DNA of 64,000 nucleotides from Rhizobium leguminosarum (GTDB lineage Bacteria > Pseudomonadota > Alphaproteobacteria > Rhizobiales > Rhizobiaceae): positions 2,418,001-2,482,000 of the forward strand of contig NZ_CP025012.1 of the NCBI RefSeq assembly GCF_002953715.1. The letters are read 5' to 3'. Position numbers and translations under genes: made by a program. Under the pieces are notes generated by a model. That model did not search any database and had not been told where the DNA came from. It saw only the letters and a list, made by a program, of their open reading frames with translations. Positions 1-10,316 of this stretch are shown piece after piece; the first letter of the stretch is position 1, and each line of letters starts with the position of its first letter.

Positions 1-848
1 GCGATCGCCATCTGCGCCAGCGTCTGGCCGCGCCTTTCGGCGATCTCGTTGAGCTTGCGGATATTGTCGATGATCGAGGGGCGGATGTAGTCGCGCTTGA
101 GAAAGTGGTTCTGCGCCGCGCGGCTGTCTTCGGGAATGCCACCGAGATATTTCGTCGTCAGCATGCCCTGAGCAAGTGGCGAGAAGACGATCGAGCCCAT
201 GCCGACCTCATCCAGCGTATCGAGCAGCCTGTCGTCCTCGACCCAGCGGTTGAGCATCGAATAGCTCGGCTGGTGAATCAGGCACGGCGTGCCGAGATCC
301 TTGAGGATCTTTGCGGCTTCGCGCGAGCGCTGCGAATTATAGGAGGAAATGCCGACATAAAGCGCCCGGCCGGAACGGACGATATGATCGAGCGCGCCGC
401 AAGTTTCTTCCAGCGGTGTTTCCGGGTCGAAGCGGTGCGAATAGAAGATGTCGACATAATCGAGGCCCATGCGCTTCAGGCTCTGGTCGCAGGACGCGAT
501 CAGGTATTTGCGGCTGCCCCATTCGCCATAGGGTCCAGGCCACATGTCATAGCCGGCCTTGGAGGAGATGATCAGCTCGTCGCGAAGCCCAGCGAATTCG
601 GTGCGCAGGATCTCGCCGAAGGCAGTTTCGGCACTGCCGGGCGGCGGGCCGTAATTGTTGGCCAGGTCGAAATGGGTGATGCCGAGGTCGAAGGCAGTGC
701 GGCACATGTCGATCTTGCGGTCATGCGGCGTGTCGCCGCCGAAATTGTGCCAGAGGCCGAGGGAGACGGCCGGCAGCTTCAGGCCGGAACGGCCCGTGCG
801 GTTATATTTCATTTTCGAATAGCGGTCTGCGGCTGGTTGCCAGCTCAT
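1..848 (-). CDS. Aldo/keto reductase, YghZ/Gpr type (3' end outside window)
   Basis: An NADPH-dependent aldo/keto reductase of the L-glyceraldehyde-3-phosphate reductase (YghZ) type. The ATG at 848 opens a protein starting MSWQPAADRYSKMKY, and the reading frame is still open at base 1, so the C-terminus is missing. The AKR catalytic residues are visible: Asp61 and Tyr66 in DLANNYG, Lys97 in SSKAGYD and His138 in YSHRFDP. It lies about 130 bp downstream of the Gfo/Idh/MocA gene on the same strand and probably forms the tail of the sugar operon, where it would reduce a sugar-derived aldehyde or ketone. A hairpin repeat at 867-906 separates it from the preceding gene. The family is clear; the substrate is inferred only. 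Confidence 0.9.
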   Translation of the reverse strand, partial: MSWQPAADRYSKMKYNRTGRSGLKLPAVSLGLWHNFGGDTPHDRKIDMCRTAFDLGITHFDLANNYGPPPGSAETAFGEILRTEFAGLRDELIISSKAGYDMWPGPYGEWGSRKYLIASCDQSLKRMGLDYVDIFYSHRFDPETPLEETCGALDHIVRSGRALYVGISSYNSQRSREAAKILKDLGTPCLIHQPSYSMLNRWVEDDRLLDTLDEVGMGSIVFSPLAQGMLTTKYLGGIPEDSRAAQNHFLKRDYIRPSIIDNIRKLNEIAERRGQTLAQMAI

Positions 849-866
849 GATCCCAATCCTTAAAAA

Positions 867-906
867 CAATTCCGGGAAAAGCGTGCAGCGGTTTCCCTGG
901 GAATTG
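867..906. repeat. Intergenic palindrome with AGCGG loop
   Basis: An imperfect inverted repeat: CAATTCC at 867-873 pairs with GGAATTG at 900-906, and GGGAAA at 874-879 with TTTCCC at 892-897. The loop AGCGTGCAGCGG closely resembles the loops of the palindromes at 24691-24729 and 29844-29892, while the stems differ. It sits between the dehydrogenase and the aldo/keto reductase genes and could act as a processing or termination hairpin. Confidence 0.6.
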
Positions 907-975
907 CGCGTAACAAACGATCGAAGCAAAAAGGCGCGGGCGCGTCACCCGCGCCGACAATAGAGTGTCGCAGGC

Positions 976-2109
976 CTACTTCAAGAGCGCCTGCGCTTCT
1001 TCGATGCCGAGGGCGGCCGGCTGCGTGCAGGTCGTGGTCAGGTCGATGAAACGGCCCTCCTCGCCCGATTTCAGGATCGAGGTCATGACGTCGACGCCGT
1101 GCAGCGTGCGGTCGAGCGAGCAGCGCGCATCGCGGCCTTCGATCAGCGCCATCACCATGTCGGCAAGGCCGGCGGTGCGGTAATTGGCGCGCGCGCCGTT
1201 CGGGTTTTCCTGGTTGATCTTGCCGAACGGATGCTCCCAAGCCTCAAGCGGCTTGATGTCCTTGTCGCGGCCGCTGGCCTCGACGACGCCGCCGAAGAAG
1301 TTCGGGTCCGGCACGTAGAGCGAGCCATCGGTGCCGTAGAGCTCCATATTGGCATGGCGGTGCGACCACACATCCCAGCTCGCCGTCAGCGTCACCGTGG
1401 CACCGTTGACGAATTCGAGCAGCGCCTGGATCGTCGTCGGCGTCTTGACCGGGATGATCTCGCCATTGCGCGGCTCGCTGGTGATGGTGCGGGTGGGCGA
1501 CGCCATCGAGGTCATGCCGCCGACGCGCTTCACGGGGCCGATCAGGTTGATCAGATTGGCGATGTAATAGGGGCCGAGATCGAGGATCGGGCCGCCGCCC
1601 GGGAGGAAGAAGAAATCCGGGTTCGGATGCCACATCTCCATGCCGGGGCTCATCACGTAGCAGGCGCCCGAGGTCACCCGGCCGATGCCGCCGTCGTCGA
1701 TGAACTTGCGGGCGAGCTGATGGGCGCCGCCGAGGAAAGTGTCGGGCGCGCAACCGACGGCAAGGTTCTTCTGCTTGGCGATGCGGCGAAGCTCCTCGCC
1801 CTCTTCGAGCGAAAGCACCAGCGGCTTTTCCGAATAGACGTGTTTTCCGGCCTCGAGGATCGCCTTCGATACCCGGAAATGCGCATCCGGGATCGTCAGG
1901 TTGACGACGACGTCGATCTCGTCATTGACGAGAAGCTCGTCGATCGTCTGCGCTTTGACGCCATATTCCTTGGCGCGCGCCTCGGCCGCCTGCGCGTTGA
2001 TATCGGCGCAGGCCAGCACCTTCAGCCCCTTGAAGAGCGGTGCCAGTGAGAAGTAAGTGGTGGAGATGTTGCCGCATCCGATGATGCCGACGCCAAGTTC
2101 CCTGGTCAT
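976..2109 (-). CDS. Gfo/Idh/MocA family NAD(P)-dependent oxidoreductase
   Basis: A 377-residue sugar dehydrogenase of the Gfo/Idh/MocA family. It starts with a Rossmann fold (GVGIIGCGNIS, residues 6-16), carries the family EKP motif in YSEKPLVLS near residue 95, and has the usual alpha/beta substrate domain in the C-terminal half. Family members oxidise or reduce sugars or inositols at a hydroxyl group using NAD(P). It follows the sugar isomerase gene by 9 bp and belongs to the same catabolic operon, so it probably acts on the mannoside-derived sugar or its epimer. The exact substrate cannot be read from sequence. Confidence 0.92.
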   Translation of the reverse strand: MTRELGVGIIGCGNISTTYFSLAPLFKGLKVLACADINAQAAEARAKEYGVKAQTIDELLVNDEIDVVVNLTIPDAHFRVSKAILEAGKHVYSEKPLVLSLEEGEELRRIAKQKNLAVGCAPDTFLGGAHQLARKFIDDGGIGRVTSGACYVMSPGMEMWHPNPDFFFLPGGGPILDLGPYYIANLINLIGPVKRVGGMTSMASPTRTITSEPRNGEIIPVKTPTTIQALLEFVNGATVTLTASWDVWSHRHANMELYGTDGSLYVPDPNFFGGVVEASGRDKDIKPLEAWEHPFGKINQENPNGARANYRTAGLADMVMALIEGRDARCSLDRTLHGVDVMTSILKSGEEGRFIDLTTTCTQPAALGIEEAQALLK

Positions 2110-2118
2110 GATGAAGCC

Positions 2119-2880
2119 TCAGTAGGTCTGGAAGGATGCGATCGAGCGGCTGATATTGCGGTCGATGTCATTCGGGTTGTCGTGTTCGACGACGTAGTGC
2201 TTGGCCTTGGTGGCGCGCAACGCTGTCATCAGCCTGGCCCACTCGACCTTGCCGTGGCCGACATCGGCCCAGCCGCTCTCATCCGTCGCCTCGCCAGCCG
2301 GTGCGATGTCCTTGACATGCACAGCGGTGATGCGCGGTCCGAGCTTCTCGATCCAGGCAAAGGGATCGCCGCCGCCGCGGATCACCCAGGCGATATCGGC
2401 TTCCCAGGAAATGTCGGGCGCGCCTTCGAAGATGTGCTCGATCGGCCGCGAGCCGTCCTGCAGCTTGAAGAATTCGAAATCATGATTGTGCCAGCCGAAT
2501 TCGTAGCCGGCAGCCTTGTAGGGCTTGCTGATCTCCTGCAGGCGCTTGCCGAAGGCGGCCCAGCCGGCAGCGTCGGACGGGCGTTCCTCGGCGGCGAGAT
2601 GCGGCGCATAGATCGAATCCATGCCGAGGATCTTGGCAATGTTCAGCGACTTCTCGACCTCCTTCTCCAGGAAATCAGGGCTGAAATGGCCGCTCGCCAT
2701 GACCAGGCCATTCTTGTCGAGCTCAGCGCGAAGGCTCTTCAGCCCGGCATCGTCGAGATCGGCATAGATGCCGCCGAAGCCTTCGACCTCGGCATAGCCT
2801 GATTTGCCGAGCTTTTCGAAGATCGCCGAATAAGGCTGGAAGTTGCGGGCACTGTAGAGCTGGTAGCTGAGTTTCGTCAT
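2119..2880 (-). CDS. Sugar phosphate isomerase/epimerase, AP-endonuclease-2 TIM barrel
   Basis: A 253-residue TIM-barrel protein of the xylose isomerase-like (IolE/IolI, AP endonuclease family 2) superfamily. Metal-ligand motifs are visible in order: GWHNHDFEF, WEADIAW, HVKDI and VEHDN. The frame extends upstream, but ATG at 2880 is preferred because AAGGAG lies six bases before it; a second ATG at 2883 is too close to that site. It lies between the beta-mannosidase and the Gfo/Idh/MocA dehydrogenase, a common pairing in sugar catabolic operons where the two enzymes epimerise or isomerise a sugar. Substrate unknown. Confidence 0.88.
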   Translation of the reverse strand: MTKLSYQLYSARNFQPYSAIFEKLGKSGYAEVEGFGGIYADLDDAGLKSLRAELDKNGLVMASGHFSPDFLEKEVEKSLNIAKILGMDSIYAPHLAAEERPSDAAGWAAFGKRLQEISKPYKAAGYEFGWHNHDFEFFKLQDGSRPIEHIFEGAPDISWEADIAWVIRGGGDPFAWIEKLGPRITAVHVKDIAPAGEATDESGWADVGHGKVEWARLMTALRATKAKHYVVEHDNPNDIDRNISRSIASFQTY

Positions 2881-2917
2881 CATGTTCTCCTTGGGCCTCG
2901 TGCCCATTCTTGCAAGA

Positions 2918-5380
2918 TCAATCCGCCGACTGGCAGGAATACAGGTCGTAGAACCGGAACTCCGGAAGCGCGCCACGATCAAGCGGCCGTGCCGGGGTAA
3001 AGGTGATGCGGCGGCTCTCGCCGGCCGCAAGATCGAAGGCGTTGTCGGAATATTTGCCGTCCGTCTCGGTCTCGATCATCACGAAAAGCGCAAGTCCCCT
3101 AGCGGTGACGTTGATGTCGACGGAGCCATTCTCCTCGACATATTCGTGGGTGACAGCAAGCCCCGCGGGCTCCAGCTCCAGCGCCTTGTAGGTGCCGTTG
3201 AGGTAATGCCCCTCGCCGCCCGTGCCGTTCGACGCGGTGAAGTGCCAGGCAAGCAGCGTTCCCTCGGGAATATCGGAGACGTCGATGCTCGTCGCAGTGA
3301 CGGCCGCATCCGGCGAACAAACGGCCTGCACGTCCTTCAGGTGCCGGCGTTCGCCCTTTACCGTCAGGACCGAGACTGCAAGATCAACGCTGACATCGGC
3401 AAGCGTGTCGTTAACAAGCGAGAAGCGGATCGTCTTTCCGTCATCGGAAGGGATGGCAGCGACCGCGACCGGCTGGAAGAAGCGCTTGACGAGGTAGTGC
3501 ATCGCCTTCCATCGGCCGCCATAATCGAGGCTCGACCAGGAGGCCACCGGCCACGTGTCGTTGAGCTGCCAGTAGATCGTGCCCATGCAATGGGGTTTGA
3601 GCGACCGCCAGTATTCCACCGCCGTCTTGATCGCCAGCCCCTGCTGGATCTGAGAGAGATAGACGAAGTTCGGAAAATCCTTGGGGAAGCGGAAATAACG
3701 GAACATCGTGCCGGCGATGCGCTCATTGCCGCCGGCATTCTTCTGGTGCAGCTCCATGACGGGGGAAGCGACGTTCATGTCCTTCTCCTCGGCATAGGTC
3801 CTGATCACAGGCAGCGAGGTATAGGACTGGAAGCCGAATTCCGAGCAGAAGCGCGGACGCACCGAACGGTAATTGTCGAACGACTTGTTCTCGTGCCAGA
3901 CCGACCAGTAATGCATGTCGCCGGATCCGTCCGCATGCCAGGCATCGCCGAAATCGAGATAGCCGGACGCCGGGCTCGACGGCCACCAGAGCGCGCCGGG
4001 CAGCGCGTTCTTCACCGCCCGCTCGATGGTGCGGTTGAGGCGATCATAGGAGACGAGATAGCGGTCGCGGTCCTTCCTCGATTCCTCGAACCAGGTGAGC
4101 GCCCCGACCAGTTCATTGTCGCCGCACCAGAGCACGATCGAGGCATGCGAGGAGAGCCGGCGCACTTGGTAATCGACCTCGATAGTTACATTGTCGAGGA
4201 AGTCCTCGGTCGAGGGGTAGAGGTTGCAGGCGAACATGAAGTCCTGCCAGACCATGAGGCCCAGTCGGTCGCAGAGATCATAGAAATGATCCTGCTCGTA
4301 GAAGCCGCCGCCCCAGACGCGGATCATGTTCATATTGGCGGCTTTGGCCGATTGCAGCAGATCCTCGGTCTTCTCAGGCGAAGACAGCGAAAACAGCGCG
4401 TCGGCCGGGATCCAGTTGGCGCCGCGGCAGAAGATCTCGCGGCCGTTGACCTTGAAAGCGAAGCGGCTGCCTGACGCATCCGGCGTGGTGATCAGCTCGA
4501 TGGTGCGAAGACCGATCTGCTTGGTCACCTCATCCGTCGGCAATTCGACGGACAGGCTGTAGAGTGCCTGCTCACCGCTGCCGGAGGGCCACCAGAGGCG
4601 TGGATTGTCGATATGGAAGAGGTGGTTGACATGGGTCTCGCCATTGACGCCGACATCCAGGCGTACGCGCTCGCCGTCGAGCTCGAAATAGACCTGGGCA
4701 ATGTCTGGCCCCTTGGAAAACAGCGTCGCCGTCACTTTGAGATCGACCGAGCCGTCATTATTGTGGGTCTGGCGGGTGACCACATGTTCGATGCGCGCGG
4801 TTTCGAGCTTTTTCAGCGCAATCGTCCCGTAAAGGCCGAGCGGCGCAATGGCGATGTTCCAGTCCCAGCCGAAATGGCATTGCGGCTTGCGCAGCATGTT
4901 GCCGTCGGGGATTGGCGAATTGCCGGTGCTGTAGGGAATGTAGAAGGGCTGCTGCTTCTGCCGCGCAGCAGCAATGGCGATGCTGGAGGCAAAGACGATG
5001 CGGATGCTGTTGTCGCCTGATTTCAGCATGCTGGAGACATCAGGCCGGTAGCGGCGGAAGCTGTTGTCGGCTTCGAGCGCCAGGAAGCCGTTGACGTGGA
5101 CGCTGGCGACCGTGTCGAGATAATCGATATCGAGATACCAGTCGCCTTCGACCTCAGGAAGCGTGAAGCTGCGCTCGACCGCCCATTCGCGCTCGGCGAC
5201 CCACTGCACCTTTTCCTCGTTGCGGCCGAAATAGGGATCGGGGATCAGGCTTGCGCGGTGGAGCGCGGTGTGCACGTCGCCTGGCAAGATGATCGCAGTT
5301 CGGATCTCGCCATCGACGGAGGCAAGCTGCCACGAACCGGAAAGGTCGATGTTGAAACCGTTCTTCGGCAAGGATGTCAT
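2918..5380 (-). CDS. Beta-mannosidase, glycoside hydrolase family 2
   Basis: An 820-residue GH2 exo-beta-mannosidase, which removes terminal beta-D-mannose from manno-oligosaccharides. The N-terminal jelly roll contains LDTVASVHVNG, typical of GH2. The likely acid/base Glu is in VLWCGDNEL (usual family form WxGNNE) and the nucleophile Glu in FCSEFGFQS. No signal peptide is visible, so it should act in the cytoplasm on imported oligosaccharides. It lies 123 bp downstream of the ABC ATPase gene and upstream of the isomerase. Its presence defines the likely substrate class of the whole transporter operon. GH2 members can differ in sugar preference, so mannoside specificity is likely but not certain. 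Confidence 0.9.
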   Translation of the reverse strand: MTSLPKNGFNIDLSGSWQLASVDGEIRTAIILPGDVHTALHRASLIPDPYFGRNEEKVQWVAEREWAVERSFTLPEVEGDWYLDIDYLDTVASVHVNGFLALEADNSFRRYRPDVSSMLKSGDNSIRIVFASSIAIAAARQKQQPFYIPYSTGNSPIPDGNMLRKPQCHFGWDWNIAIAPLGLYGTIALKKLETARIEHVVTRQTHNNDGSVDLKVTATLFSKGPDIAQVYFELDGERVRLDVGVNGETHVNHLFHIDNPRLWWPSGSGEQALYSLSVELPTDEVTKQIGLRTIELITTPDASGSRFAFKVNGREIFCRGANWIPADALFSLSSPEKTEDLLQSAKAANMNMIRVWGGGFYEQDHFYDLCDRLGLMVWQDFMFACNLYPSTEDFLDNVTIEVDYQVRRLSSHASIVLWCGDNELVGALTWFEESRKDRDRYLVSYDRLNRTIERAVKNALPGALWWPSSPASGYLDFGDAWHADGSGDMHYWSVWHENKSFDNYRSVRPRFCSEFGFQSYTSLPVIRTYAEEKDMNVASPVMELHQKNAGGNERIAGTMFRYFRFPKDFPNFVYLSQIQQGLAIKTAVEYWRSLKPHCMGTIYWQLNDTWPVASWSSLDYGGRWKAMHYLVKRFFQPVAVAAIPSDDGKTIRFSLVNDTLADVSVDLAVSVLTVKGERRHLKDVQAVCSPDAAVTATSIDVSDIPEGTLLAWHFTASNGTGGEGHYLNGTYKALELEPAGLAVTHEYVEENGSVDINVTARGLALFVMIETETDGKYSDNAFDLAAGESRRITFTPARPLDRGALPEFRFYDLYSCQSAD

Positions 5381-5503
5381 AGTCGTATCCCGATCGGGCC
5401 GCTCCTGGGATCGCCGGACAAGCCGGACCGCGGCCGAATTTGGCTGGCCTGATGGCCGATTGGAGGTCGGGCGGCGCCATTTCGGCCCCGCCCGCAGAGT
5501 TCT

Positions 5504-6595
<1,092 letters not shown>

Positions 6596-6599
6596 GAGA

Positions 6600-7544
6600 T
6601 CAACCCTTCACTGCGCCGGCGGCGATGCCGCGGACGAAAAGCCGTCCCGACACGAAGTAGACGATGAGCGGCACGAGACCCGTCAGGATCGTTGCCGCCA
6701 TGTTGACGTTGTATTCCTTCACGCCCTGGACGGAATTGACGATGTTATTGAGCTGTACGGTCATCGGATAGGTATCCGGCCGGGTGAAGACCACGCCGAA
6801 CAGGAAGTCGTTCCAGATGCCGGTCACCTGCAGGATCATCGCGACCACGAAGATCGGCAGCGACATCGGCAGCATGATCCGCAGGAAGATCTGCCAGAAG
6901 CCCGCCCCGTCGACACGCGCCGCCTTGAACAACTCCTCCGGCAGCGACACGAAATAATTGCGGAAGAGCAGCGTCAGAATCGGCATGCCGAAGATCGAAT
7001 GCACGATCACGAGGCCGGTCAGCGTGCCGTAGATGCCGATTTCGCGCAGGATGATGACGATCGGATAGATCATCACCTGATAGGGAATGAATGCACCGAT
7101 GATGAGGATCGAGAAGAAGAGCTCGGATCCCCTGAAGCGCCAGTTGGCCAGCGCATAACCGTTCACCGAGGCGATCGCGATCGAAATGATGACAGACGGC
7201 ACCGTGATGCGCACCGAATTCCAGAAGCCGCGCGACAGGCCATCGCAGTTGAGGCCGGTACAGGCCTGCGCCCAGGCTTTCACCCAAGGTTCGAAGGTGA
7301 TTTCGACAGGCGGCGAAAAGATGTTGCCGAGCCGGATTTCCGGCATGCCCTTCAGCGAAGTCACCACCATCACATAGAGCGGCAACAGATAGTAGAGAGC
7401 TGCGATGATCAGCGTGCCGTAGAGCATGATGTTGCGCGCCGACACCGCCGGGCGCGGCCTGGGGCCGCTGGGGCCTTCGGCGAGTTTAGGCGCCACGGCG
7501 TCGATGCCGGCGGCGGTGGTGTTGAGAGTTCCTACATCAGCCAC
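6600..7544 (-). CDS. Carbohydrate ABC transporter permease, MalG type
   Basis: A 314-residue inner-membrane permease of the MalG family, with about six predicted hydrophobic segments. The EAA loop that docks on the ATPase is visible as EELFKAARVDGAGFWQIF near residue 210. A hydrophilic N-terminal stretch of about 35 residues precedes the first membrane segment. Its start overlaps the end of the other permease gene by eight bases, showing translational coupling. Together with that subunit it forms the channel for the sugar. Confidence 0.93.
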   Translation of the reverse strand: MADVGTLNTTAAGIDAVAPKLAEGPSGPRPRPAVSARNIMLYGTLIIAALYYLLPLYVMVVTSLKGMPEIRLGNIFSPPVEITFEPWVKAWAQACTGLNCDGLSRGFWNSVRITVPSVIISIAIASVNGYALANWRFRGSELFFSILIIGAFIPYQVMIYPIVIILREIGIYGTLTGLVIVHSIFGMPILTLLFRNYFVSLPEELFKAARVDGAGFWQIFLRIMLPMSLPIFVVAMILQVTGIWNDFLFGVVFTRPDTYPMTVQLNNIVNSVQGVKEYNVNMAATILTGLVPLIVYFVSGRLFVRGIAAGAVKG

Positions 7545-8442
7545 GCTTGCGCCCTCCGCCGAATTCCAGATAGGCCCACGGAACGATGATGATCGCGACT
7601 GTGACGAGCATCATGGTCGAGGCAGCAAAGCCCTGCCCCAGGTTCTGCGCCTGGAACATGTAGTCGTAGACATATTTCGCCGGCACTTCCGAGGAGATGC
7701 CCGGTCCGCCCGATGTCTGCGCGACCACGAGGTCGTAAACCTTGACGATGCCGGAGGCGATGATCACGATCGTCGTGATAAAGACCGGCCGCATCATCGG
7801 GATGACGATGAAGAGATAGGTCCTCCACATCGGAATGCCGTCCACACGTGCCGCTTTCCAGATGTCCTCGTCGATCCCACGCAGGCCGGCAAGCATCAGG
7901 CACATGACGAGACCCGTTCCCTGCCACAGCGCCGCGATCAGAATGCCGTAGATGACGATTTCAGGCGTATAGAGCGGATTGAAGGTGAAACTCGTCCACC
8001 CGATCGAGCGCACCACTGCCTGAATGCCGAAATCGGGATTCAGAACCCATTGCCAGACGAGGCCCGTCACGATGAAGGACAGCGCGAAGGGATAGAGGAA
8101 GATGGTGCGGAAGGTATTTTCGAAACGGATCTTCTGGTCCATCAGCGCGGCGAGCATGAAACCGATGACCAGGCTGAAGATCAGCGAGAGGATGCCGTAG
8201 ACAGCCAGATTCTCGATCGCCGTCACCCAGCGCGGTGCAGCCCAGAGGCGCTGGTACTGATCGAAGCCGACAAAGCTCAACCGCGGAAGGAGCTTGGAAT
8301 TGGTGAAAGAATAAAAGATCGTCCAAAACGTGCCGCCGACAAAGATCACCAGCGCCGTCAGGATCATCGGGATGGACGCAATCTTGGCATTCAGATTGCG
8401 CAGTAACTTATTTGGCCGGCCTGCTCGCGCTTGACCCGTCAT
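7537..8442 (-). CDS. Carbohydrate ABC transporter permease, MalF type
   Basis: A 301-residue inner-membrane permease of the MalF family. Hydrophobic segments alternate through the protein and the EAA loop reads EDIWKAARVDGIPMWRTY near residue 200. It overlaps the MalG-type permease gene by eight bases. It is separated from the binding-protein gene by 184 bp containing a strong hairpin, an arrangement that in many binding-protein operons lets the binding protein be made in excess of the membrane parts. Confidence 0.93.
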   Translation of the reverse strand: MTGQARAGRPNKLLRNLNAKIASIPMILTALVIFVGGTFWTIFYSFTNSKLLPRLSFVGFDQYQRLWAAPRWVTAIENLAVYGILSLIFSLVIGFMLAALMDQKIRFENTFRTIFLYPFALSFIVTGLVWQWVLNPDFGIQAVVRSIGWTSFTFNPLYTPEIVIYGILIAALWQGTGLVMCLMLAGLRGIDEDIWKAARVDGIPMWRTYLFIVIPMMRPVFITTIVIIASGIVKVYDLVVAQTSGGPGISSEVPAKYVYDYMFQAQNLGQGFAASTMMLVTVAIIIVPWAYLEFGGGRKRG

Positions 8443-8580
8443 GAATACTTCTCCTCAAATCGCAACTGCGACCAGTGACAGATCGGCAAGTCGCCGCCTG
8501 TCGTCTCCACCTCCGAAACCTGCTGAAGATGCCGGAGAGACCTCGCCGCCCGCCGAACCATCACCGACCGTCCGGAACGA

Positions 8581-8602
8581 TCCGGCCCCCATGGGAGCCG
8601 GA
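8581..8602. promoter_or_regulatory. Hairpin between binding-protein and permease genes
   Basis: TCCGGC at 8581-8586 pairs with GCCGGA at 8597-8602, with three further pairs inside after one mismatch. There is no T-run, so this looks like an RNA-stabilising or attenuating hairpin within the operon. It would allow more binding protein than permease to be made. The effect on expression is inferred. Confidence 0.45.
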
Positions 8603-8626
8603 CCGCAAGAGCAGCGAATCTGCTGA

Positions 8627-9862
8627 TCAGTCAGCAGAAGCGATGATCCCAGCAAAACGCTTTTGAGCGTCTTCCGGCGTCATCGACGGATTGGCGAAGA
8701 ATTCGGAGAAGAGGTCTTCCTTCTGCTTCTGGCTGTCAGCCGAAAGCAGCTGGTCGGTGCCTTGGATCACGTTGCCCTTGGCCAGAATGTCGAGACCCTT
8801 CTTCATGCAGTCGTTGGCGGCGGCGAGATCGACGTCGCCGCGAACCGGCAGTGATCCCTTCTTCAGGTTGAAAGCAACCTGGGTCTTGGGATCGAGTAGG
8901 GTCTTGGCAAGCACGGCCTGCGCCTTGGATTTTTCTTCGTCCTTCAGCAGCGGGAAGTAGAAGGCGTCGCCGCCAGTCGAGATAATCTCGTTCACGCCGA
9001 GACCCGGCAGGCAGGTATAGTCGGTACCGGCCTTCTGACCGGCGAGCGCGAACTCGCCCTGCGCCCAGTCGCCCATGATCTGGCCGCCGGCCTTGCCTGT
9101 GATGACAAGGTTGGTGGCCTGGTTCCAATCCTGCACATTGCTGCCTTTGGCCATGCGCCGCGCATCGTCGGCCGCCTTGAACACCTTGGCGATTTCAGGA
9201 CCGGCAGCAACTTCCGCATCCTTGTCCTTGAAGACCTTGTTGAAGGTATCCTTGCCGGCGACAGCAACCATCAGCACGTCGAAGGCGCCAGTCGCCTGCC
9301 ATGGCTGACCGCCGACGGCGAGCGGAATGATACCAGCCTTTTCGAGCGCCGGAGCCGCAGCAACGAACTCGTCCCAGTTCTTCGGAACCTCGACGCCGGC
9401 CTTCTTGAAGGCAGCGTTCGAAAGCCACAACCACTGCCAGGAGTGGATGTTGACGGGAGCGCAGTAGATCTTGCCGTCGATGGTGCAGGAATCGAGCAGG
9501 CTCGACGGACGAACGATGTCCTTCCAGTGCTCGGCGGTCGCCACATCGGTCAGGTCGCGCATCAGGCCGGCCTGGACGAGTTCCTCGGCCTGGCGGCCAT
9601 GGTTGAACTGGGTGGCGCCCATCGGATCGCCGCCGGTGATGCGGCTGATCATGATCGGACGGGCAGTGCCGCCGGAACCGGCGATAGCACCGTCGACCCA
9701 GTGGTTGCCAGTGGCGTCGAATGCCTTTGCCAGTTCGGCGACGGCAGCGGATTCGCCGCCCGAAGTCCACCAGTGTGTGACTTCGAGATCGGTGGCATTG
9801 GCGGCGCCGAACGGAAGCGCGACCGAAGCGGCAAGCACGGCCGCCATTATACGGATTTTCAT
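8627..9862 (-). CDS. Carbohydrate ABC transporter periplasmic binding protein
   Basis: A 411-residue extracellular solute-binding protein (family 1, CUT1). It begins with a clear signal peptide (MKIRIMAAVLAASVALPFG, cleavage after ANA), followed by TDLEVTHWWTSGGESAAV, which resembles glucose/mannose-type binding proteins such as GtsA. The start is fixed by GGAGGAG just upstream of ATG 9862. It is the first gene of the operon and would deliver sugar to the two permeases. Given the beta-mannosidase gene downstream, manno-oligosaccharides or mannosides are the best guess for its ligand. Confidence 0.92.
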   Translation of the reverse strand: MKIRIMAAVLAASVALPFGAANATDLEVTHWWTSGGESAAVAELAKAFDATGNHWVDGAIAGSGGTARPIMISRITGGDPMGATQFNHGRQAEELVQAGLMRDLTDVATAEHWKDIVRPSSLLDSCTIDGKIYCAPVNIHSWQWLWLSNAAFKKAGVEVPKNWDEFVAAAPALEKAGIIPLAVGGQPWQATGAFDVLMVAVAGKDTFNKVFKDKDAEVAAGPEIAKVFKAADDARRMAKGSNVQDWNQATNLVITGKAGGQIMGDWAQGEFALAGQKAGTDYTCLPGLGVNEIISTGGDAFYFPLLKDEEKSKAQAVLAKTLLDPKTQVAFNLKKGSLPVRGDVDLAAANDCMKKGLDILAKGNVIQGTDQLLSADSQKQKEDLFSEFFANPSMTPEDAQKRFAGIIASAD

Positions 9863-10316
9863 GAGTTCTCCTCCCTCACTGAAACGTTGCCGGAAAAACT
9901 TAGATCAATCGATTTCTCCACGCAACTGCCCGCAGGCAAATTTTTCCGCGATAACGGGAATTGCTACTTCTGCCTGTTTCCATCAGATGCGCCGCATCCC
10001 CTGAAGCGATATTCAGTCGGCCGTTCTCGCACATGCGCTTTCAATTTATCTACTTGAATATACATAATAATTTTACGCGATAAATTTAGCCGCGCGATTC
10101 AGCCTCTTCGCAATCGCAAAAAAACAGAGCACGAATTGTCGATTCAACCTATGCGTACGATGTTGCAACGCACACAACAAAAAGCACTCGACATTTCTAC
10201 TGTATCGTTACAGATTGCATTCCTCAGGGAGGCGCGATTTTGGCAGGCGGCGGGCTTACGACGCTGGAAAAAGCCTCTATAAGCGACACCAATTCGCGCG
10301 AGGCAGGCCTAAAGGG
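9863..10316. promoter_or_regulatory. Divergent control region between sugar operon and lacI-type gene
   Basis: A 454-bp gene-free stretch between the binding-protein gene and the divergent regulator gene. It is clearly AT-rich from about 10030 to 10200, where the promoters probably lie. A short AACGTT palindrome at 9883-9888, flanked by GA and GC, is the only LacI-operator-like site I noticed, and it is weak. No convincing gene was found in it. Confidence 0.4.
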